Positions 6,235 to 11,083 of a stretch of DNA of 11,834 nt are shown here, in pieces. Under the pieces are notes generated by a model. It worked only from the letters and a program-made list of their open reading frames with translations. It ran no database searches and was not told the DNA's origin. The stretch comes from Desulfobacterales bacterium (GTDB lineage: Bacteria; Desulfobacterota; Desulfobacteria; Desulfobacterales; UBA2174_A). Position 1 is the first letter of the stretch; the number at the start of each line of letters is the position of its first letter. Location: the NCBI GenBank assembly GCA_025454075.1, contig JALOPD010000110.1, positions 1 through 11,834 of the forward strand, given 5' to 3'. The position numbers were made by a program, and so were the translations under genes.

Positions 6235-7401
6235 TCAGCGCCCGAAGATGCTGACGTTGCCGTAGAGACCGACACCGCCGATGTTGTGCACCAGGCCGAT
6301 CTCCGGGCTTTTGACCTGGATGGGGCCGGCCTCCTCCCGCAGTTGAAGGACGACGGTGCGGATCTGGCTGCCGCCGGTGGCGCCGATGGGGTGTCCCTTG
6401 GAGAGCAGCCCTCCGTCCACGTTCACCGGGATGGAGCCCTCCTTGTAGGTCGCCTTGCTGCGGATCAGCTCCTTGCCCTCGCCCGGCTTGGCGAAACCGA
6501 GGTCCTCATAGGCCATCATCTCGGCAATCGTGAAGCAGTCGTGGACCTCGGCGACGTCGATGTCCTCGGGCCCCACCCCCGCCATTTTATAGGCCTGGCG
6601 CGAGGCCTCGCGGGCCACGGTGAGCCCGGTGAAAAGGTCCCGGCCGGCCAGGTTGACGCTGGTGGTGGCGGCTCCCAGCCCCAGGACCCACACCGGTTTT
6701 TTACAGAAGACCCTGGCCTTCTCCTCGCTGGCGACGATGACGCAGGAACTTCCGTCGGCGTTGGCGCAGCAATCCCCCACCCGCAGCGGGCTGGCGACCG
6801 GGCCGGCCATGCGGTCCTCCGGGTGGGTGAGGTTGGCGAGCGTGACCGGTTTGCGGTACACCGCCTTGTCGTTCAGCTGGCCGTAGGTGGCGGCCTTGAC
6901 GCGGATGAGCGCCAGGTCTTCCAGGGTGGTTCCATGGGCGGCCATGTGGGCCCGCGCATACATGGCGTAGTAGGCGGGCATCATGGTGCCGAAGGGGCTC
7001 TCCCATTGGATGTCGGCGCCGCGACCCATGCGCTCCTGCGACTCGGCGGAGGAGATTTCGGACATCTTCTGAAACCCGATGACCGCCACGACGTCGTGAA
7101 GCCCCGATTGGACCAGCGCATAGGCGGTGCGCAGCCCCATGCTGCTCGACGAGCAAAGGCTTTCGACGTAAAAGGTCGGCTGGGGGTTCAGCCCAAGATA
7201 CTCGGCGAACACCCCCGCCGGTGAGCGCTGCTTGTCATATTCAGGCGCCGAGCAGATGACGGAGGCCTGAACGTCCTTGGTGGTCAGCCGGGCATCGCGC
7301 ATGGCTTCCTTGAACCCCTCGAACGCCAGCTCGCGGACCGAGCCGGGGTAGGCCCGCACAAACTCGCTTTGCCCGACGCCGATGATGGCTACACGTGACA
7401 T
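6235..7401 (-). CDS. SCP-x-type thiolase (acetyl-CoA acyltransferase-like), partner of DUF35 protein
   Basis: A 388-residue thiolase-superfamily protein that should carry out CoA-dependent cleavage of a 3-oxoacyl-CoA in the cytoplasm. The nucleophilic cysteine C83 lies in VESLCSSSSMG. H287-D-C-F marks the SCP-x/nondecarboxylating subgroup, GGLLSKGHPIGATGG holds the catalytic H337, and HNIGGVG at 372-378 replaces the C-terminal CxG of ordinary thiolases. This set fits enzymes that work as heteromers with DUF35 proteins, such as BbsB. Keeping C83 argues for a thiolase rather than a Ltp2-type retro-aldolase. GGAGAGG precedes the ATG. The gene lies between the SDR and the DUF35 gene, the three forming a plausible dehydrogenase-thiolase module downstream of bamA. 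In the benzoyl-CoA pathway it could release acetyl-CoA from 3-oxopimeloyl-CoA. That substrate is an inference. Confidence 0.88.
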   Translation of the reverse strand: MSRVAIIGVGQSEFVRAYPGSVRELAFEGFKEAMRDARLTTKDVQASVICSAPEYDKQRSPAGVFAEYLGLNPQPTFYVESLCSSSSMGLRTAYALVQSGLHDVVAVIGFQKMSEISSAESQERMGRGADIQWESPFGTMMPAYYAMYARAHMAAHGTTLEDLALIRVKAATYGQLNDKAVYRKPVTLANLTHPEDRMAGPVASPLRVGDCCANADGSSCVIVASEEKARVFCKKPVWVLGLGAATTSVNLAGRDLFTGLTVAREASRQAYKMAGVGPEDIDVAEVHDCFTIAEMMAYEDLGFAKPGEGKELIRSKATYKEGSIPVNVDGGLLSKGHPIGATGGSQIRTVVLQLREEAGPIQVKSPEIGLVHNIGGVGLYGNVSIFGR

Positions 7402-7414
7402 GGACCTCTCCGAA

Positions 7415-7531
7415 TTTGGTGTTTAGATGTTTTGGTGTTCAGGTGTTTGGGTGTGTTGGCGTGCATGGTGGTTAAACTTCCCACAAGAGCATTGTCCAAA
7501 CACCCAATCATCCAAATACCCAAACACCTCG
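7415..7531. repeat. Two opposed arrays of degenerate 8-bp units between the SDR and thiolase genes
   Basis: The 132-bp gap is almost filled by two arrays. The left array (7415-7462) runs TTTGGTGT, TTAGATGT, TTTGGTGT, TCAGGTGT, TTGGGTGT, GTTGGCGT. The right array (7492-7531) runs TTGTCCAA, ACACCCAA, TCATCCAA, ATACCCAA, ACACCTCG, the same unit on the opposite strand. The arms contain an exact 12-bp inverted match, AGGTGTTTGGGT at 7441-7452 and its complement at 7518-7529, so the transcript could fold into a long imperfect stem. The right array ends three bases from the SDR stop codon. No U-tract follows. Function unknown. Confidence 0.82.
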
Positions 7532-7533
7532 AT

Positions 7534-8283
7534 TTAAATATACTGCCCCCCGTCCACCTTGATCACCTCGCCGGTGATGTGCTTCGCCCGGTCGGAGGCG
7601 ATGAAGGAAACGAGATAGGCCAAGTCTTCCGGCTGCCCGACGCGCTTGAGGGCACTCTCGCCCATGGCCAGGTCGACGATCTTGTCCCGGGCCTCGGACT
7701 CCTTGAGCATGGCCGTCTCGATCAGTCCGGGGGCCACGGCGTTGACGGTCACCCCGAAAGCGCCCAGCTCCTTGGCCAGCGCTTTGGTGAACCCGATGAT
7801 GCCGGCCTTGGAGGCGGAATAATTGGTCTGGCCGAATTTTCCGCGCAAGCCGTTGATGGAAGTGATGTTGATGATCCGACCGTACTTCTGGTCCTTGAGC
7901 AGCGGCGCTACGTGCCGGGTGAAATTGAAGTAGCCCTTCAGGTTGACCTCCAGCACGCGGTCCCACTGCTCTTCGCTCATCTTCCAGCTGACGCCGTCCC
8001 AGTTCATGCCGGCGTTGTTGACGAGAATGTGCAGGCTGCCGAGTTCCTTGGCGGCCGCCTGCACCACGCGTTCCGCATCCTTGAAGGAGGCGATGTCGCA
8101 CTGCAGCGCGAGCGCGTTGCGGCCCATGGCCCGGATCTGCTGCTCGTAGCCCCGGGCCTCGGCTTCATGTTTGCGGTAGGTCAGGCAGATGTTGGCGCCT
8201 TCCTTGGCCAACTCCAGGGAAATGGCAGCCCCGATCCCCTGCGAGCCGCCCGTGACCAGAGCGTTCTTGCCTTCTAGCAGCAT
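7534..8283 (-). CDS. FabG-like short-chain dehydrogenase/reductase
   Basis: A 249-residue classical SDR that interconverts 3-hydroxyacyl and 3-oxoacyl thioesters with NAD(P)(H). The cofactor motif TGGSQGIG is at 11-18, NNAG at 89-92, and the catalytic residues S142, Y155 and K159 sit at exactly FabG-like positions (ITSINGLRGKFGQTNYSASK). The C-terminus GEVIKVDGGQYI is also typical. In this operon it lies between bamA and the thiolase/DUF35 pair, so oxidation of 3-hydroxypimeloyl-CoA or a related acyl-CoA is more likely than fatty acid synthesis. That would overlap with the HAD domain of the downstream fusion; the two may act on different stereoisomers or chain lengths. Compared with the two-subunit BbsCD dehydrogenase of toluene degradation, only one, fully catalytic, SDR is present here. 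GGAGG precedes the ATG at 8283. Confidence 0.9.
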   Translation of the reverse strand: MLLEGKNALVTGGSQGIGAAISLELAKEGANICLTYRKHEAEARGYEQQIRAMGRNALALQCDIASFKDAERVVQAAAKELGSLHILVNNAGMNWDGVSWKMSEEQWDRVLEVNLKGYFNFTRHVAPLLKDQKYGRIINITSINGLRGKFGQTNYSASKAGIIGFTKALAKELGAFGVTVNAVAPGLIETAMLKESEARDKIVDLAMGESALKRVGQPEDLAYLVSFIASDRAKHITGEVIKVDGGQYI

Positions 8284-8388
8284 GCATCCTCCACATGTGG
8301 GTTGAACCGGTTAACGGTTGAAGCGCGCACGGCCGTCCCCGAAAGGGGTCGCCCCGTCACAGCCGCGCCCCCTTGCAGATTGATCCGA
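8284..8388. other. Intergenic region between bamA and SDR with short palindromes
   Basis: This 105-bp gap holds a perfect palindrome CCACATGTGG (8291-8300) just upstream of the SDR Shine-Dalgarno, an inverted repeat AACCG-GTTAA-CGGTT (8305-8319) flanked by two direct copies of GGTTGAA (8300-8306 and 8316-8322), and a small hairpin CCCC-GAAA-GGGG (8337-8348). No convincing promoter or U-tract terminator was seen. It could be an internal regulatory site or only chance symmetry. Confidence 0.4.
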
Positions 8389-9522
8389 TCACTTCTGCGG
8401 CTTGCCCAGCACGGCGGCCATGAACTCCGCGTCGAAGGCATCCCCGCGGGCCTGCCGGCGCCGGTACTCGATGAAATCGACGACGTCCTTGCCGGTGATC
8501 TTCTTGGTGTTGAAGGCGTTGAAACCGAGATAGGCCTCGCAGTTCATATTGGCGGCGAGCCAGTGGCGGTTGACGATCTTGGCCTGGTCCCAGAAGAACT
8601 TCTTTTTCATCCGGATCCCGTCCACGCTCTTGATCAGGCAGGCCGGGAACAGGTTGGTGTAGGTCCACAGGATCTTGTTGACCTCGGCGTCGAGCAGGGC
8701 AAAATCCGCCTTGGCCTTCTGAACGTACTCGCGGGCCTTCTTGGCTTCCTCGCCGGGTTTGAACTCGCCGTAGACGATCTCCCCGTCCTCGAGCCAGGCA
8801 TCGGTGACCACGGCCGGGTTGCGCACCCATTTGCCGCCCTCTTTTATCACCGGCACGCACTTGGAGATGAGCCCCAGGCGCTTCATTTTGTAAGCGCTCC
8901 AGAGCTCGCAGGACACGCAGTTCCACATGGCCAGCTCCAGGGGCAGCATCCAGGGCAGGAAATCGGTGCTGCCGCCGTCGGGTGCGGACCCGTGCCGCGG
9001 GCCGGCCTGCCCGAAAATGGCGAGGTCGCTCGCCAGCGTGGTGTCGCAGGCCATTCCGATCTCCTGGCCGCCGGCGACGCGCATGCCGTTCACGCGGCAG
9101 ATGGTGGGCTTCTTGCAATTGAGAATGGAGTCCACCATGCCGTTGAAAAGGTCCATGTAGCTGCCGTATTCCGTCGGCCGGCCGGAGTAGTATTCGGCGT
9201 ACTCCCGCGTGTTGCCCCCCGTGCAGAAAGCCTTGTCGCCGACAGCGGTGAAAATGGCCGCCACGACCGAAGGGTCGGCCGACGCGATCTGGAACCCGGC
9301 GATGACGCCCTTGACCATTTCCGTGGTGTAGGAGTTGTATTGGGCGGGGTTGTTCAAAATGATCCAGGCGGAATAGAGATCTTTTACCGGGTTTCCCTGA
9401 GGGTCGAGGACGGGTTTTTTTTCATAAATGACTCCGGGAGATTTGTCTGAAAAGTGCTCGGTTCCCCACAGGGAGTGGTTCTTAAGCCCTGATTCTCTCG
9501 GCAGCCAGCTTAGATCCGACAT
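8389..9522 (-). CDS. bamA: 6-oxocyclohex-1-ene-1-carboxyl-CoA hydrolase, ring-opening (Oah/BamA)
   Basis: This crotonase-family enzyme adds two waters to 6-oxocyclohex-1-ene-1-carboxyl-CoA and hydrolytically opens the ring, giving 3-hydroxypimeloyl-CoA. It is the usual functional marker for anaerobic benzoyl-CoA degradation. At 377 residues it has the family's length. The segment CTGGNTREYAEYYSGRPTEYGSY and the block NCKKPTICRVNGMRVAGGQEIGMACD, followed by FGQAGPRHGSAPDGGSTDFLPW, are characteristic of BamA and absent from ordinary enoyl-CoA hydratases. The C-terminal part (FFWDQAKIVNRHWLAANMNCEAYLGFNAFNT) also fits. The ATG at 9522 follows AAGGAGA with five bases spacing. As the first gene of the minus-strand block, it is placed directly behind the AT-rich divergent promoter region, so its expression probably sets the level of the rest of the pathway operon. 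Confidence 0.96.
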   Translation of the reverse strand: MSDLSWLPRESGLKNHSLWGTEHFSDKSPGVIYEKKPVLDPQGNPVKDLYSAWIILNNPAQYNSYTTEMVKGVIAGFQIASADPSVVAAIFTAVGDKAFCTGGNTREYAEYYSGRPTEYGSYMDLFNGMVDSILNCKKPTICRVNGMRVAGGQEIGMACDTTLASDLAIFGQAGPRHGSAPDGGSTDFLPWMLPLELAMWNCVSCELWSAYKMKRLGLISKCVPVIKEGGKWVRNPAVVTDAWLEDGEIVYGEFKPGEEAKKAREYVQKAKADFALLDAEVNKILWTYTNLFPACLIKSVDGIRMKKKFFWDQAKIVNRHWLAANMNCEAYLGFNAFNTKKITGKDVVDFIEYRRRQARGDAFDAEFMAAVLGKPQK

Positions 9523-9614
9523 ACAGGTCTCCTTTTTCTCAAAAAATCAATGCGGTTAGGTTGATGGGCGGGAAAAGGTCTGCTCTCGGAAAAAAATCGG
9601 ATTTAGAATTTTCA

Positions 9615-9633
9615 TAGCTATATATTAGCTATA
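9615..9633. promoter_or_regulatory. Candidate operator: two TAGCTATA half-sites 11 bp apart
   Basis: TAGCTATA occurs at 9615-9622 and 9626-9633. Because TAGCTA is itself palindromic, the pair is both a direct repeat and an inverted repeat with a 5-bp spacer. The 11-bp period places the half-sites on the same face of the helix, as expected for a dimeric regulator such as a MarR- or TetR-type protein. The site overlaps the -10 regions of both divergent promoters. No regulator gene is visible in the window. Confidence 0.5.
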
Positions 9634-9648
9634 ATGGAGCCAAGTCAA
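9619..9648 (-). promoter_or_regulatory. Candidate sigma-70-type promoter for bamA
   Basis: Minus strand: TTGACT (9648-9643) then an 18-bp spacer and TATATA (9624-9619), about 97 bases upstream of the bamA ATG. The -35 matches five of six consensus positions, and the -10 also five of six. The spacer and -10 contain the TAGCTA half-sites. Confidence 0.5.
9630..9635 (+). promoter_or_regulatory. Perfect TATAAT -10 box towards the GNAT genes
   Basis: TATAAT lies about 149 bases upstream of the GTG start at 9784. The -35 is poor (TTTTCA at 9609-9614 with a 15-bp spacer), so a helper protein or a different start site is possible. It overlaps the second TAGCTATA half-site. Confidence 0.35.
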
Positions 9649-9765
9649 GAAAAAAATTCGCCGGAATGCGCTTGACTCCTCTCAGTCGCCGTGGTTAGCT
9701 GAACGATACGTCTCAGGACTTTCAAAAGGGCCCGTTTTGTCCGAAGCACCGCATTCCGTCAGGCG

Positions 9766-9775
9766 AAAAGGAGGG
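9766..9775 (+). promoter_or_regulatory. Ribosome binding site that selects a GTG start
   Basis: AAAAGGAGGG ends eight bases before the GTG at 9784. An ATG at 9776-9778 sits nearer but runs into TGA after two codons, so the GTG is the start. Confidence 0.75.
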
Positions 9776-9783
9776 ATGGTCCG

Positions 9784-10332
9784 GTGAAATATCCCAAGGA
9801 GGTCGTGCTCAAGAACTGCACCGAAGTGGTTATGCGTCCGCTTGAAATAAGGGATGAGCAGGCGCTGCGTGACTTCTACAACCAGGTATCGGAGGAGGAC
9901 CGCTGGTTCATGCGGTTGGATGTCAAGGACCCGGCGGTGATCCGCGGCTGGGTGGAGGGCAAGGACGATGTCTTTTCCATCATTGCCGAGTGCGGCGGCC
10001 AGATCACTGCGCATGCCCGCCTGCACACCCACAAGTTCGGCTGCTATCACCATCAGGGCCGGCTGCGGATCATCGTGCTGCCGGAGTTCCGCCAGAAGCG
10101 CCTGGGCAGCTGGATGCTGCTGGATCTGATCCACCTCGCCATGGACAAGGGGCTGCGCGAACTGAGGGCCGACTTCGTCGTCGGCATCGAGGATGCGGCC
10201 ATCGAGGCGGCCTACAAGCTCGACTTTTTCAAAAAAGCGGTGCTCGAAGAGTTCATCATCGACTCGCAGGGGCAGCTGCACGACCTGTTGATCATGACCA
10301 AGCGTCTCCACAAGGACTGGGGAGATTTCTGA
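9784..10332 (+). CDS. GNAT-family N-acetyltransferase
   Basis: A 182-residue GCN5-related acetyltransferase fold protein. The N-terminal strand-helix unit (VVMRPLEIRDEQALRDFYNQVSEEDRWFM) is followed by strands around SIIAECGGQITAHARLHT, then the acetyl-CoA-binding motif A region (RIIVLPEFRQKRLGSWMLLDLIHLAM, residues about 95-119), and a GNAT-like end (EAAYKLDFFKKAVLEEF). In the usual R-x-x-G-x-G/A pattern the first glycine is replaced by R106 (R103-Q-K-R-L-G108), so acetyl-CoA binding may be altered. The gene starts with GTG, supported by a strong Shine-Dalgarno. It is ten bases upstream of a second, AcuA-like GNAT and divergent from bamA, so both probably modify proteins of this pathway, perhaps acyl-CoA ligases. 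Target and acyl donor are unknown; a small-molecule acetyltransferase remains possible. Confidence 0.82.
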   Translation: MKYPKEVVLKNCTEVVMRPLEIRDEQALRDFYNQVSEEDRWFMRLDVKDPAVIRGWVEGKDDVFSIIAECGGQITAHARLHTHKFGCYHHQGRLRIIVLPEFRQKRLGSWMLLDLIHLAMDKGLRELRADFVVGIEDAAIEAAYKLDFFKKAVLEEFIIDSQGQLHDLLIMTKRLHKDWGDF

Positions 10333-10342
10333 GCGGCCGGCC

Positions 10343-10978
10343 ATGAGACGCTACGCGCAGAACGAGATTCATCTCTCGACGTCGCTGGGGGAGCTTCGCA
10401 TCCGGTCCTTCTGCACGCCCGAGGATGTCCGCGCGCTCAACTTCGACCGGCAGTTCGGCACGCATGCCCACTTCCGGTCGCTTTACACCAAGCGTGAAAG
10501 CCTTGAACACAAGGCCGAACAGCCGGACACGAGCGTGGTGCTGGCCATCGCCGATTCGGCGCACATCGTGGGGTTCGGGGTCTTGGCGTATCCGGACCCG
10601 GAGGAGCGCTGGGCCGGGCTGCAGCCGAATGTAATGATGGAGGTGAACGCGATCGAAGTGAGCCGGAAGTGGCGCTCGAAGAAGATCGCGAAGGGCATCG
10701 TCCAGATGATGATGGTCCACCCGCTGATCGAAGAAAAAATCGCCTACTTCGTCGGCTACTCGTGGACGTGGGATCTAGACGGCAACCGGATGTCGGCCCA
10801 GCAGTACCGTCAGATGATGATGCGTTTGTTCGAACCGTTCGGGTTCCAGGAATACAACACCAACGAGCCCAACATCTGCCTGAAGCCGGAAAACATCTTC
10901 ATGGCGCGCACCGGGTCCGACGTTTCGCAGGAGACCCGGCAGGCGTTCAAGTGGCTGCGCTACGGGCAGTCGCCCTGA
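10343..10978 (+). CDS. AcuA-like protein lysine acetyltransferase (GNAT family)
   Basis: A 211-residue protein that matches, from memory, Bacillus subtilis AcuA along most of its length: YPDPEERW (83-90; AcuA YPDPLERW), NAIEVSRKWR, the SWTWDLDGN block (140 onward; AcuA YYWHWDLKG), YRQMMMRLFEPFGF, TNEPNICLKPENIFMARTG and the tail VSQETRQAFKWLR. AcuA inactivates acetyl-CoA synthetase by acetylating its active-site lysine; a deacetylase reverses this. In an aromatic-degradation locus, the parallel is acetylation of benzoate-CoA ligase BadA by Pat and KatB in Rhodopseudomonas palustris. The likely target here is an acyl- or aryl-CoA ligase outside the window. Motif A is degenerate (WRSKKIAKG, lysine where the first glycine is expected). 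The start ATG is ten bases after the previous stop with only a weak Shine-Dalgarno, suggesting translational coupling. Family firm; target inferred. Confidence 0.85.
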   Translation: MRRYAQNEIHLSTSLGELRIRSFCTPEDVRALNFDRQFGTHAHFRSLYTKRESLEHKAEQPDTSVVLAIADSAHIVGFGVLAYPDPEERWAGLQPNVMMEVNAIEVSRKWRSKKIAKGIVQMMMVHPLIEEKIAYFVGYSWTWDLDGNRMSAQQYRQMMMRLFEPFGFQEYNTNEPNICLKPENIFMARTGSDVSQETRQAFKWLRYGQSP

Positions 10979-11047
10979 CCCATTTTCGAACACGATGGAC
11001 GCCTTCCCCGCCGGCTGCCTCCCACCGACGACCATTATCTTGATCCC

Positions 11048-11068
11048 CCGGAAGGCAAGGCCCTCCGG
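11048..11068 (+). other. Hairpin just upstream of the ATPase gene
   Basis: CCGGAAGG (11048-11055), a five-base loop and CCCTCCGG (11061-11068) form an 8-bp stem with one A-C mismatch. It lies 15 bases before the ATPase start, directly before its Shine-Dalgarno, within a 105-bp gap that otherwise shows nothing clear. With no U-tract it is not a terminator; it may influence translation or mRNA processing. Confidence 0.4.
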
Positions 11069-11083
11069 TAGTGGAGGTGGAGC

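Larger units (their letters stand above)
9523..9783. promoter_or_regulatory. Divergent AT-rich promoter region between bamA and the GNAT genes
   Basis: No coding sequence is seen in these 261 bases. The core (about 9580-9660) is strongly AT-rich against a GC-rich background. It carries promoter-like elements for both directions and a pair of TAGCTA half-sites, listed separately. Nearer the GNAT gene there is an inverted repeat with arms CAAAA and TTTTG around GGGCCCG (9723-9739), in what would be the leader of the plus-strand transcript. A further TTGACT (9672-9677) lacks a good partner -10 box. Confidence 0.7.

Noticed and set aside
6184..7224. Plus-strand open reading frame of 346 codons
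   Set aside because: It is antisense to the thiolase, whose catalytic motifs are all intact; composition is that of a shadow frame.
7415..7531. Inverted repeats as the ends of a small insertion element
   Set aside because: The inner sequence is under 70 bases, encodes nothing, and the repeat is an array of 8-mers rather than single terminal repeats; no target-site duplication was seen.
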